A stretch of 24,324 nt of DNA, taken from assembly GCA_934630985.1 (NCBI GenBank), contig CAKTXO010000016.1:1-24324 (forward strand), written 5' to 3'. The notes beneath the pieces were generated by a model. The model was not told the DNA's origin. It searched no databases and was given only the letters and a program-made list of their open reading frames with translations. The position numbers and the translations under genes were made by a program. The DNA comes from an uncultured Oscillospiraceae bacterium. Lineage in GTDB: Bacteria > Bacillota > Clostridia > Oscillospirales > Oscillospiraceae. Below, piece after piece: positions 14,806 to 22,417 of this stretch (positions within the stretch are counted from its first letter, which is position 1; each line of letters begins with the position of its first letter).

Positions 14806-15462
14806 ATGTACTGCATTCTGGTTGCCGGTATGCCCGCCAGCGGCAAGAGCACCATCGCCGTCAGGATTTCGGAGTCTCTGGGAATTCCAATGCTGTCCAA
14901 GGACTCCATCAAGGAGGTGCTGTTTGACGATCTGGGCTTTCACAGCCGGGCAGAAAAGGTTCAGCTGGGCACAGCGGCCATGCACATTCTGTACTATGCC
15001 GCGGCCCAGCTGATGAAAGTGGGAAAACCGTTTGTTCTGGAAAATAATTTTGAGGACGCTTCCATTCCCGGGATTATGGCACTGCTGGAAACCCATCACT
15101 ATACCGCCGTGACGGTTCGCCTCACCGGTGACCCGGAGGTCATCTACCGGCGGTTTGCCGCCCGGGATCTGTCCAACACCCGGCACCGGGGCCATGTGGT
15201 CAACGACTGCTACCCGGAGCCGCCGGGAGCCCCCCTAGAAAACCCCACAAGAAAAAGCTATGAGCAGTTTCTGGACGATATCGCGGCCCGGGGATATACC
15301 CGCTTTCAGGCCAACGGCCCGGTGCTGGAGGTGGATGTGACGGATCTGAGCGAACTGGACTTCCCACGGCTGATGGGTTCTCTCACCGGTTTTGTACAGA
15401 GGGCAGTCCCTGGATATCCTCTGCGACTGCCCACACGAAATGCACAATCTCACCGGAAATGA
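14806..15462 (+). CDS. P-loop kinase of unknown substrate
   Basis: The protein is 218 residues with an N-terminal Walker A GMPASGKST (8-16) and the domain pattern of small AAA_33/zeta-like P-loop kinases. It has SKDSIKEVLFDD after strand 2, VLENNFED as the Walker-B-like region, and RFAARDL as the lid arginines. AGGAGGAAA at 14792-14800 is 5 bases before the start, directly after the regulator stop, so it is co-transcribed with the sensor genes. In context it might phosphorylate a sugar or nucleoside, but nothing fixes the substrate. The last 80 bases are antisense to the end of the next gene. The tail after VDVTDLSELDF looks unrelated to the fold, so a recombination junction may have replaced the natural C-terminus. 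Confidence 0.8.
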   Translation: MYCILVAGMPASGKSTIAVRISESLGIPMLSKDSIKEVLFDDLGFHSRAEKVQLGTAAMHILYYAAAQLMKVGKPFVLENNFEDASIPGIMALLETHHYTAVTVRLTGDPEVIYRRFAARDLSNTRHRGHVVNDCYPEPPGAPLENPTRKSYEQFLDDIAARGYTRFQANGPVLEVDVTDLSELDFPRLMGSLTGFVQRAVPGYPLRLPTRNAQSHRK

Positions 15463-15910
15463 TTTCCTGTCCGGGATTGTCAGGGATTTGAAGATGGAGC
15501 GCAAAGAGCTCTTGTAGTTCCTGTCTCTCCAGATAAAGCTGTACCAGCATTAGAAGCGGCAGCAGGAGCATCGTTACCAGAGCTTCCGCAAAACTATGAG
15601 GAATCGGATATAATTGACGGCAGCATCGCCGCAGATGTGCCATTCGTTCCCGGTAAATGCGGTCAGACTCTAATTGGGAAAGGCTCCGCTCAGACCAATA
15701 GGCATCACTGAGTGCTCTGTAGGATTTCCAGAATTCGGAAATATGGTGCGGGGCAGCCCAGTCGGGCCCGGCTGTCTGCCCAGCGGCTACACAGTAATCA
15801 TTTTGGAAAACCCTTTCCGCATCCGCATTGCCGGGAAGAAATTGACGGTTGTTATGGGCAAGATTATAGGCGGTATCGTAATGACCGCTGATTGTTTTAT
15901 ATTTGTGCAT
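15383..15910 (-). CDS. Unidentified protein with one membrane segment, probably a truncated mobile-element gene
   Basis: The frame is 175 residues, with GGAGGC 6 bases before ATG 15910. The N-terminal region (HKYKTISGHYDTAYNLAHNN, then HISEFWKSYRALSDAYW) is polar and looks conserved. A hydrophobic run, ALVTMLLLPLLMLVQLYL, lies at about 109-126, and the rest is an amphipathic tail. I do not recognise it firmly; my impression is that similar N-termini occur in mobilisation-region proteins of Clostridia elements. The last 27 codons are the antisense of the kinase gene, which suggests the true C-terminus is lost at a junction near 15385-15460. It lies just inside the right island repeat. Confidence 0.55.
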   Translation of the reverse strand: MHKYKTISGHYDTAYNLAHNNRQFLPGNADAERVFQNDYCVAAGQTAGPDWAAPHHISEFWKSYRALSDAYWSERSLSQLESDRIYRERMAHLRRCCRQLYPIPHSFAEALVTMLLLPLLMLVQLYLERQELQELFALHLQIPDNPGQEIISGEIVHFVWAVAEDIQGLPSVQNR

Positions 15911-16088
15911 GATCTGCCTCCATCTATCAGACTTCTATCAACTGCGTTTTTTCATGCACAACCGGCGGTGGACTTCTGGAGCTGAATTTTTGGAAGGAAT
16001 GGAAATAGTCATTGATTTGCAGATGTTTTTTCTGGTTACAGGTTTCTATCAGTTTCCGACGGTTACATCTGGATTCCAAATACTTTTC

Positions 16089-16147
16089 TGGACTCAAAAT
16101 CCACCGCTGGCGACAGCGTACCGGTTCGAGTCCGGTCACCGGCACCA
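16089..16147 (+). repeat. Right attachment-site repeat (tRNA-Leu 3' fragment)
   Basis: This is an exact 59-bp copy of 4829-4887, from the anticodon stem to CCA. The first 27 bases of a tRNA are absent, so it is not a tRNA gene. It marks the far end of the 11.26-kb island. Confidence 0.85.
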
Positions 16148-16154
16148 AACCAAT

Positions 16155-16204
16155 ATAATCCGAACCAGATCTTTCCAGTGGGAGATGGGTTCGGATTATT
16201 TGTT
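16155..16204 (+). terminator. Intrinsic terminator behind the right repeat
   Basis: ATAATCCGAACC (16155-16166) pairs perfectly with GGTTCGGATTAT (16188-16199), followed by TTGTTTTCTTT. It is probably the original tRNA-Leu terminator, displaced by integration. Confidence 0.75.
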
Positions 16205-16210
16205 TTCTTT

Positions 16211-16300
16211 GGCAAGTTCGAGGAAACCCATTTCCGAAACGGTGTCATCAAGCGCCCGGAGTCAAAGCCAAGAGGCCCGCGAAAAAAGAAACAGATTTAG
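16211..16300 (+). pseudogene. Possible 3' remnant with a basic tail
   Basis: One frame reads GKFEETHFRNGVIKRPESK then a PRGPRKKKQI tail and TAG at 16298-16300. The tail is strongly basic, like the end of a nucleic-acid-binding protein. The stop sits on the ribosome site of the next gene, as a natural operon neighbour would. No start is visible because the terminator lies immediately upstream. Confidence 0.3.
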
Positions 16301-16312
16301 GAGGACACTGTT

Positions 16313-16564
16313 ATGGATAAGAAAGTTTTTTCCTGTGCGTTCAATATCGACACTGCCTGTGTCGAAGTCAGGTTTGTAGACGGCAGCATGATCTCCGTTG
16401 ACTGCACTCTGGTAGAAGCGGAGGTTGCACGGAATGTGTACGAGAGCAGCGAGCTGGAGTGGCTGGTGTATCATGCACCAGTTGACTATGTGAACCTTCT
16501 GCTTCATGTTGATGTTCGGGAGTATCTGAAAAATGTGACGGAATACCATCCGTTTGAGAATTAA
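16313..16564 (+). CDS. Small conserved protein (DUF6061-like)
   Basis: This 83-residue cytoplasmic protein has AGGAGG at 16299-16304, 8 bases before ATG 16313. It has CAFNIDTACVEVRFVDGS near the N-terminus, then SVDCTLVEAEVARN, SELEWLVYHAP and a YLKNVTEYHPF end. This looks like the small Firmicutes family I know as DUF6061, which has no known function and is frequent in mobile regions. The family name is from memory, not a search. A good terminator follows at once, so it is the end of a transcript. It lies just outside the island repeat. Confidence 0.7.
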   Translation: MDKKVFSCAFNIDTACVEVRFVDGSMISVDCTLVEAEVARNVYESSELEWLVYHAPVDYVNLLLHVDVREYLKNVTEYHPFEN

Positions 16565-16569
16565 CCTTC

Positions 16570-16598
16570 AAGGGCACTGTCGTACTGGCAGTGCCCTT
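16570..16598 (+). terminator. Terminator of the DUF6061-like gene
   Basis: AAGGGCACTG (16570-16579) pairs perfectly with CAGTGCCCTT (16589-16598), 5 bases after the stop codon. Only TCT follows, so the U tract is short. Confidence 0.65.
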
Positions 16599-16921
16599 CT
16601 CAATGCAACGTGAAGACCTAGCGTACAGAAATCTAATGTGGTGAAACAAAACCTAGAAAACCAAGACTTGTTTACCAACAATTGAGAAAGCTGCACACGG
16701 GGGGTGAATCGCTAAGGCTTACGCTGAAGAAACTCAAAAAGCCTCTGGAGTGGATCAACTGTTTAGTCCTGATTCTAGAGGCAAGGCTTGCAGTTCCCTG
16801 TCTGATTCGTCTGGAGAGATGTTGATAAAGTGTATTTATCTGAGATTACTATCCAAGGGATTATTCGAAGAAACGATATTGATTATTTTAACATAGTTTT
16901 TGCGAGATGTTCACATTTTTC
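16599..16921. other. Non-coding stretch, A+T-rich, unassigned
   Basis: I see no gene on either strand. The only structure is GCCTCT (16741-16746) with AGAGGC (16777-16782) in a loose inverted arrangement. Base composition shifts here from G+C-rich host-like DNA to the A+T-rich defence pair downstream, so a junction of imported DNA may lie in this stretch. Confidence 0.4.
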
Positions 16922-16951
16922 TTGACTAAATTTACACATATGGTATATACT
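16922..16951 (+). promoter_or_regulatory. Promoter of the rloA-rloB pair
   Basis: TTGACT (16922-16927) and TATACT (16946-16951) are 18 bases apart. The expected start of RNA, about 16958, leaves a very short leader before AGGAGG at 16961-16966. Confidence 0.75.
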
Positions 16952-16974
16952 ACACAGTAGAGGAGGTGTTTTCA

Positions 16975-18180
16975 TTGCTTGTTATGTTTAGGTTAAAAAA
17001 CTATGGCTCATTTAAAGATGAGGCAGTTTTGGATATGCGAGCAATTAAATCTTACAAGGAGCATCCCTATAATTTAATTACCGATTGTGATGACTGCTCA
17101 CTATTGAAAGTGATGGCAATCTATGGAGCAAATGCAAGTGGTAAATCAAATTTTGTAGATGCATATCATAGCTTCTTATCAATTGTTCGAAATTCTTTTA
17201 AGAAAAATGATAAAGAAGAATCTGATTCGGTTCTCGAGGAACATTATTATCCTTTCTTTTTTGACAACACAAGTAACGAAGCAGATACTGAGTTTGAAGC
17301 TGTGTATCATTATAATGGATCGGAATACAGATATGGATATGTCTACAATAGTGTGCGAATCGAATATGAATGGCTATATAGAAAGTCTCTGTCTACAAAT
17401 CGTCAGAGTAAGATTTTTGAACGGAATTCAGAAAGAATCGACCTAGGTTCATCGGTAAAGAAGGCATGTGAAAAATATTTAGCTGACATTGATGCGGATG
17501 TCCTTGCATTGTCCTTTTTTAGCAGTCTTAAACTGAGAACGCACATTTTTAAGGAAACAGTTTATTGTATTGCAGATATTTTACCTGTGTCGCTTTCTTG
17601 TTCCCGTCAGGCAGACTATATGCTTGAACGTTATTTTGACAAAGATTTCGATGAAGAGGAAAAGCCAAAGTTGCTTTCGTTCCTTAGTGCAATTGATGTT
17701 GGGATTAAAGACATTGCGGTAGAGAAAAACAAAAACAGCAATACTGTTTATACCTATCACATGGGAAAAGACAAAGAGCTATATCGCTTTCCTTTGGATA
17801 TCGAATCTGATGGCACCAAGCGTGCAATTGCCATTTATTCTTTTGTACGCGTTGCTGTCTTGTATGGTAAGGGCCTGATTATTGATGAATTCAACAATCA
17901 ACTTCACCCGCTGCTTCAAAAGTATATTATTGATCTGTTTTATGAGGAGAGTAAGTGTGGGCAATTGATTTATACAACACATGATACCTCACTAATGGAC
18001 AAACAATTTATGCGTCGTGACCAAATTTGGTTTACTTCTAAAAATGACTTTGGCGAAACATCGTTGTATTCTTTAGCTGAATTCAAAATTAGAAACGACA
18101 AATCCTTTGAGAAAGATTATCTTGGCGGTATTTATGGAGGAATTCCCATTCTTAAAGATTTTTCTTTTAAGGGGGAATAG
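16975..18180 (+). CDS. rloA: RloA/AbiLi-like AAA ATPase of an anti-phage pair
   Basis: This 401-residue ABC/SMC-type ATPase is of the AAA_15/AAA_21 class. Walker A GANASGKS is at 51-58, an ESDGTKRA signature-like motif precedes Walker B, LIIDEF has D304/E305, and the switch H336 lies in TTHDT. The core between has helical DUF-like sequence. TTG 16975 is chosen because AGGAGG ends 8 bases before it; the GTG at 16966 overlaps that site, and ATG 16984 is possible. In known RloAB/AbiL pairs the ATPase controls a TOPRIM-like partner and blocks phage growth by halting the cell. The adjacent rloB, 2 bases downstream, fits this. The gene is visibly A+T-richer than the pyr genes, consistent with transfer. 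Confidence 0.85.
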   Translation: MLVMFRLKNYGSFKDEAVLDMRAIKSYKEHPYNLITDCDDCSLLKVMAIYGANASGKSNFVDAYHSFLSIVRNSFKKNDKEESDSVLEEHYYPFFFDNTSNEADTEFEAVYHYNGSEYRYGYVYNSVRIEYEWLYRKSLSTNRQSKIFERNSERIDLGSSVKKACEKYLADIDADVLALSFFSSLKLRTHIFKETVYCIADILPVSLSCSRQADYMLERYFDKDFDEEEKPKLLSFLSAIDVGIKDIAVEKNKNSNTVYTYHMGKDKELYRFPLDIESDGTKRAIAIYSFVRVAVLYGKGLIIDEFNNQLHPLLQKYIIDLFYEESKCGQLIYTTHDTSLMDKQFMRRDQIWFTSKNDFGETSLYSLAEFKIRNDKSFEKDYLGGIYGGIPILKDFSFKGE

Positions 18181-18182
18181 CA

Positions 18183-18869
18183 ATGGGGTCTGATGATCTG
18201 TTTAAAAAGAGACGCACCAAATTACAAGAGAGAAAAAAAGAAACAAGGACGCCGAAACCAAATTCTTTTCTAATTGTTTCAGAAGGTAAAAAAACAGAAC
18301 CACTCTATTTTGAAGGCTTGGCAAATCACATAAATGAAAAATACGGGAAAAGTATTGACATTGAAAAGCCATTGATAACGCCAAGAGGCGAGGGAAAGAG
18401 TACGGTAAGTCTCGTAGAAGAGGCTGCAAAAATAGCTTCACGAGCGCCTATCATGTATAGTCAAGTGTGGGTGGTATTTGACAAAGACGATTTTGATGAT
18501 TTCGATGAAGCTGTAGCCTTAGCAGAAAAATATGGATTCAAGGTGGCGTGGAGTAACCAGTCATTTGAATACTGGATATATCTCCATTTTAATTATTCAG
18601 ATTCAGCATTGCATAGAGATGATTGGGTCAGTAAGCTGAGCAAAATATTTAAGGATTTGGGGATTAATGATAATGGATATGAAAAAAATAACCCCAATAT
18701 TTTTGAGATTGCTACAACATACGGGAGCCTAAAATTTGCGATCACCAATGCAATCCGTGTTGAAAAGCTGCATGTGAACAAAACAAAGCCGTCGTTATGC
18801 GATCCATGCACCATGGTTTATCTGCTTATCAAGGAACTCAAGCCATATCTGAGTGATCTTTTAGGCTGA
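18183..18869 (+). CDS. rloB: RloB/AbiLii-like protein, TOPRIM-type putative effector
   Basis: This 228-residue protein has the RloB signature. IVSEGKKTEPLYF at 31-43 has the acidic E34, and WVVFDKDDFDDF at 96-107 has D100, D102 and D103. SNQSFEYWIYLHF at 124-136 has the conserved E129 and W131. The E...DxD arrangement matches a TOPRIM-like metal site, so a nuclease role is plausible but not shown. The basic N-terminus (about 8-25) may bind nucleic acid. ATG 18183 follows the rloA stop by 2 bases with GGGGGAA as ribosome site, so the two are surely co-expressed. No methylase or restriction subunit is nearby, so this is a stand-alone pair. Confidence 0.87.
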   Translation: MGSDDLFKKRRTKLQERKKETRTPKPNSFLIVSEGKKTEPLYFEGLANHINEKYGKSIDIEKPLITPRGEGKSTVSLVEEAAKIASRAPIMYSQVWVVFDKDDFDDFDEAVALAEKYGFKVAWSNQSFEYWIYLHFNYSDSALHRDDWVSKLSKIFKDLGINDNGYEKNNPNIFEIATTYGSLKFAITNAIRVEKLHVNKTKPSLCDPCTMVYLLIKELKPYLSDLLG

Positions 18870-19171
18870 TTAAAATTGCTTTACAGCAGATAATCCATAG
18901 GTAGTATTGCCGGAAGCCTAAATGCTTTATTCTGAGCTATCAATCCTTCATTCCATCAAGAGGGATACAGAATAAACGGCGGACTGAATTTGAGGATTCA
19001 CACATTTAGAAAGTCGTTTTTGAGCATCCGAAGGGAGCCGTATTCCCGAATCAAAAATGTGTCCAAAAGGCATTGCTATCAGCCGCTTTTTCACCCCAGA
19101 AATGCGTGATTGGAAATACCTTTTTGCATGAGAAAAGGTGCCGCCAAGCTGGCAGCACCCTGTGCGGCTAC
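18870..19171. other. Non-coding stretch after rloB with a loose inverted repeat
   Basis: No convincing gene is present. ACACATTT (about 19000-19007) and AAATGTGT (about 19055-19062) can pair around a region with a smaller GGGA/TCCC stem. There is no classical terminator directly after rloB. Confidence 0.35.
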
Positions 19172-19360
19172 TTACTTGCTTTTCCCTACCTTTCCTTCCG
19201 TCTGCCCCGCCTCACGCTGAGCCAGCCAATCCTGGAACTCCCGCTGGCCTTCTTCGCTTTCGTAGTAGGCGAGGATGTCAGGAAGGATGCAACGGGCAAT
19301 GTGCTCGATTTCGTGTTGCGGAATACCGGAATTGTTGATGAGCTTCTTCTTGCGGCCCAA
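19172..19360 (-). CDS. Small hypothetical protein (62 aa, TTG start)
   Basis: The minus-strand frame begins at TTG 19360, about 10 bases after CGGAGGG, a good ribosome site. The protein runs GRKKKLINNSGIPQHEIEHI, then ARCILPDILAYYESEEGQREF and a DWLAQREAG tail with lysines at the end. It is basic at the start and amphipathic after, reads like a real small cytoplasmic protein, and resembles accessory proteins of Clostridia mobile elements. I cannot name the family. A 14-codon ORF (19394-19438, minus) lies just upstream with its own AGAAGGGA site and could be a leader peptide. Confidence 0.55.
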   Translation of the reverse strand: MGRKKKLINNSGIPQHEIEHIARCILPDILAYYESEEGQREFQDWLAQREAGQTEGKVGKSK

Positions 19361-19459
19361 ACTGGTTGTTCCCTCCGGTTCGATATGAAATTTTTAAGGT
19401 ACAGTTGTGGACGGGCGGACGATCTGTGTTGACGGCATGGCTCCCTTCTCAAGAAACGG

Positions 19460-19507
19460 AAAATGCAGGCGCTTGTCAAGCCATGGGCTTGATTGCGTCT
19501 GCATTTT
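19460..19507. repeat. Imperfect hairpin upstream of the small minus-strand gene
   Basis: AAAATGCAGGCGCTTGTCAA with GCC (19460-19482) pairs imperfectly with 19486-19507 (GGCTTGATTGCGTCTGCATT, TT) around ATG. It is followed on + by CTTTCTTATATTATATCAT. It may end transcription on + or structure the leader on the minus strand. Confidence 0.5.
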
Positions 19508-19903
19508 GCTTTCTTATATTATATCATATCGAGAGTGGGTGTCAATAGCTTGGGAAGCGGTTGCGATGTAGAAAAATAGCTGTGTAAAAGTGCTTGTGCC
19601 ACAATAGATTTTCCTAGCGATTTCATTGAAGTAAGGGAATCGTATTAGCCACTGGAGAATCCGGCTTCTATTCTTCTATGCAAGAATTGGAGGTGGAAAG
19701 AAGCAGCAGTCGGGTATCGACATTTTAGAGTAAAAAGCCGTTGTACCACAATCACTTTTTGCCGCAATTCTATTGGGATAAGGATATTGTATCCCCTCTT
19801 TGGAAAATGTCTTTCTGATGTCGACAGAATTGTTTTCTCCGTATTTAGAACCCGATTTTCGGCTTCCGAATATACCTATAGCACCCCTCCCAAAATCGAG
19901 AGG
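19508..19903. other. Non-coding stretch with a diverged direct repeat
   Basis: No gene is supported. Two segments, from about 19594 and from about 19741, share TTGTnCCACAAT, a TTTT core, ATT and TAAGG blocks in the same order over about 54 bases without gaps (roughly 34 identities by eye). This looks like an old duplication. Confidence 0.35.
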
Positions 19904-19930
19904 AAAAGTCGTTGCGGCGCAACGACTTTT
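19904..19930. repeat. Perfect 12-bp hairpin
   Basis: AAAAGTCGTTGC (19904-19915) pairs with GCAACGACTTTT (19919-19930) around GGC. The stem ends in TTTT on + and in a T-run on the minus strand as well, so it could terminate in both directions. Confidence 0.6.
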
Positions 19931-19992
19931 GGGGGTCTAAATGCGTGACTTGAAGGTGGTTGTGTTTCCTGTCAGTATAGAGGATCATTCAG

Positions 19993-20023
19993 ACCGGGCA
20001 GCAGGCAAAACCTGCTGCCCGGT
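19993..20023 (+). terminator. Perfect 13-bp hairpin upstream of the sigma factor gene
   Basis: ACCGGGCAGCAGG (19993-20005) pairs with CCTGCTGCCCGGT (20011-20023) around CAAAA, 112 bases before the sigma start. The T-run is weak (TGTAT). It may insulate the sigma operon or attenuate it. Confidence 0.55.
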
Positions 20024-20135
20024 TGTATCCATTCCGGGTATGTGATATTATTTTCTGTATCCGATGCAAGAAAACCGTTTTGTTTCCGTTTATATAAGTG
20101 AAGGCCCTCAAATAAACGCACAAGGAGAGATCAAT

Positions 20136-20690
20136 ATGGACGACAGCAGCATTGTTGAGCTGTATTTTGCCCGGTCTGAACAGGCAATTCAAGAAACGGA
20201 TACGAAATATGGCGGCTACTGCTACAGCATTGCCTATAACATTTTGGCAAATCAGGAAGATTCTGAAGAAAGTGTCAATGATACATACCTTTCTGCCTGG
20301 AATTCTATTCCACCTAGAAAGCCCAATCCTCTTGCTCCCTTCCTTGGGAAGATTGTCCGTCACATTTCTATTGATATGTGGCGAAAGAATGGTGCGCTCA
20401 AGCGGGGTGGCGGCGAGATGCCCCTTGTTCTGGAAGAACTTCAGGAATGTGCGGCAAGCGGAGAGAATCTGGAAGAACGGTATGAGCAGAAAGAACTTGT
20501 CCGCCAGGTGAGGAATTTTGTTGCTAGTTTGTCAGATACGGAACGCAGGGTATTTGTGTGCCGGTATTGGTATCTGGATTCCACGGCGGAGATCGCAAAA
20601 CGATTTGGTTTTTCCGAAAACAAGGTTAGTTCCATGCTGCACAGAACCCGTGGCAAGCTGGAAAAGTATTTGATACGGGAGGGGATCTGA
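20136..20690 (+). CDS. ECF-type RNA polymerase sigma factor
   Basis: This 184-residue sigma-70 family protein has region 2 from about 20 to 90, with YSIAYNILANQEDSEESVNDTY and HISIDMWRKN for -10 recognition. Region 4, from about 125 to 180, has the helix-turn-helix STAEIAKRFGFSENKVSSML. AAGGAGAGA at 20122-20130 places the start at ATG 20136; an upstream ATG in frame has no ribosome site. The stop overlaps the next start by one base, so the sigma factor and its membrane partner are coupled, the usual ECF arrangement. I see no clear autoregulated promoter by eye, though TATATAAG near 20090 is a candidate -10. Confidence 0.92.
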   Translation: MDDSSIVELYFARSEQAIQETDTKYGGYCYSIAYNILANQEDSEESVNDTYLSAWNSIPPRKPNPLAPFLGKIVRHISIDMWRKNGALKRGGGEMPLVLEELQECAASGENLEERYEQKELVRQVRNFVASLSDTERRVFVCRYWYLDSTAEIAKRFGFSENKVSSMLHRTRGKLEKYLIREGI

Positions 20691-22213
20691 TGAAGAACGC
20701 AATGCAATTATTGGAAGCGGTTGGGCAGATTCAGGACGATTATATTATGGATGCACACAGTGAAATTCCGAAGTCAACTTCCCCGCGTAAGAGGATTCTT
20801 CTGATTGCGGCAGTTGTTGCCGCCCTGCTTGCCCTTGCTGGGTGCGCAATGGCAATCCATTATGTGTGGGCAGAATCCCCCTTTACATCTCTGCCCAGGC
20901 TCACAGGGGAAGATATTCACTATGAGGATATTGAGCTGACCATAAGCGGTGTCAGCCCTACCGGCATTGCCCTTATGTGTACCATTAAGAACGAGGCTTT
21001 TCCGCAGCAAAACCAGGATGAGGCCCAAAATGCCATTGAAATTATCAACGGCCCCTTCTATCTGGAGAAAAAGACAGAAACCGGTTGGGAAGAACTGCCA
21101 AAGCGGATAGGAGACGCTACATGGCAAAAGCAGGAATTCATCACCGGCGGTCAATTGGATCTGGGATACTCCTGGGGCCTGGTTTATGGCCGCCTCAACC
21201 CCGGAACCTATCGCCTCACCACAACTGTCGTGGAGGGACAGCCAGAGGTTCGTGTAGAATTCAACATTGCGGATTACTCCAATATGACAAATGCAGAAGC
21301 CATTCAGAAATGCAACGATGCCATTGACGCGGTCCTGAACCGGGAATGCTATCATGTGTACCTGAGCCAGCTTACGGAATATGGTGAGATCCCGGAAGGT
21401 ATTCGGATGGATGATGGTCAAAACACATCCTATTCGGAATTTTGGAAGTCCGGTGAGGATTATCTGGAATTGTTTGCCCGTGAAGAAGGCCTCGTTGTGG
21501 ACGGCATGATGAAAAAGGATGGCGTCAAATACCGTCTGGATAACGAAACGGAATATGACAGCAATACGCCTGTCGCGGGTTGGAGTGTCTGGCCGGATTT
21601 GGATGATGAACGGCTGGCCTGGTGGGCAGCATACTATGAACCAAACTCCGCCCTGTTCCCGGATGGAATCGGTGTCATCAGCGATGAGGAAATCACCTTC
21701 CAGCGCAAGACTTATGACGTTGATAACCAAACAGAAACCGTTTCCTTCCTGTTTGATGATGGGGGGAATCTGAAGAAAATCGTGTCAACCAGAGTTGAAA
21801 AACGATTCTATGCAGAAAACGCTTTCGTACCTGTTACCAATACAATGACAATCGAAATCTGTGATACCGATGCTGCATCCATTTCTAAGGAAATTGCCGA
21901 TCAGGATGTGAATTTCTACCGGGACTTCTCCTGGGAAAAGGATCAGAAGGAACGGACGCCCCTGAACGTTGCTTTTCAGAACACGACAGTCTCTCCTGTT
22001 ACCAACGCCCCGGAGGCCATTACACAGGCGGTGAAGGAATGTAATGTAGAGTACACCAAGATCGTTGTTTACCGGGATGAAGCAGCCGGAATGTGGCGGG
22101 TTGAGTTCCAGATTTTGTATGGACACGGTGGATATCAATATGTCTACCTGAATAATGACGGTATCACCCAAATGATCGCCAATGCCGGGGCAAAGGTTTG
22201 GGTTCCGGGCTAA
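20690..22213 (+). CDS. Membrane-anchored anti-sigma-like protein with a large extracytoplasmic domain
   Basis: The protein has 507 residues: a short cytoplasmic part (1-33), one membrane helix (about 36-57, ILLIAAVVAALLALAGC) and a C-terminal domain of about 450 residues outside the membrane. The layout and the one-base overlap with the sigma gene match the anti-sigma partner of Firmicutes ECF operons (DUF4179-like), which hold the sigma factor until an envelope signal arrives. No zinc anti-sigma motif (H-x3-C-x2-C) is visible, and the cytoplasmic part is short for sigma capture. A receptor or effector role rather than true anti-sigma cannot be excluded. The outside domain looks beta-rich and contains repeated acidic Y/W segments. 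Confidence 0.7.
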   Translation: MKNAMQLLEAVGQIQDDYIMDAHSEIPKSTSPRKRILLIAAVVAALLALAGCAMAIHYVWAESPFTSLPRLTGEDIHYEDIELTISGVSPTGIALMCTIKNEAFPQQNQDEAQNAIEIINGPFYLEKKTETGWEELPKRIGDATWQKQEFITGGQLDLGYSWGLVYGRLNPGTYRLTTTVVEGQPEVRVEFNIADYSNMTNAEAIQKCNDAIDAVLNRECYHVYLSQLTEYGEIPEGIRMDDGQNTSYSEFWKSGEDYLELFAREEGLVVDGMMKKDGVKYRLDNETEYDSNTPVAGWSVWPDLDDERLAWWAAYYEPNSALFPDGIGVISDEEITFQRKTYDVDNQTETVSFLFDDGGNLKKIVSTRVEKRFYAENAFVPVTNTMTIEICDTDAASISKEIADQDVNFYRDFSWEKDQKERTPLNVAFQNTTVSPVTNAPEAITQAVKECNVEYTKIVVYRDEAAGMWRVEFQILYGHGGYQYVYLNNDGITQMIANAGAKVWVPG

Positions 22214-22341
22214 TCTTATCAGCAGTCTTTCTTGCGGGTGTGATACAGCCACGAACAGAGCAGATACGCATGATTGCTGGTAGCTTATGAAAACTGGGCT
22301 TACTTTCTTTAATCCCAGAAGTCAGGCTCATTTTTACAAAA

Positions 22342-22382
22342 GCGATTCGCAGAATCGCACAGCCGCAGTCTGAAAGACTGCG
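22342..22382. repeat. Two adjacent perfect hairpins
   Basis: GCGATTC/GAATCGC (22342-22348 with 22352-22358, loop GCA) is followed by CGCAGTC/GACTGCG (22364-22370 with 22376-22382, loop TGAAA). They stand in the leader of the terminator below, between the anti-sigma gene and the retron-like locus. They have the look of a REP-like unit. Confidence 0.6.
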
Positions 22383-22417
22383 TTTATCGGGGCTTGGGGC
22401 AGCGCCTCAACAAGCAG

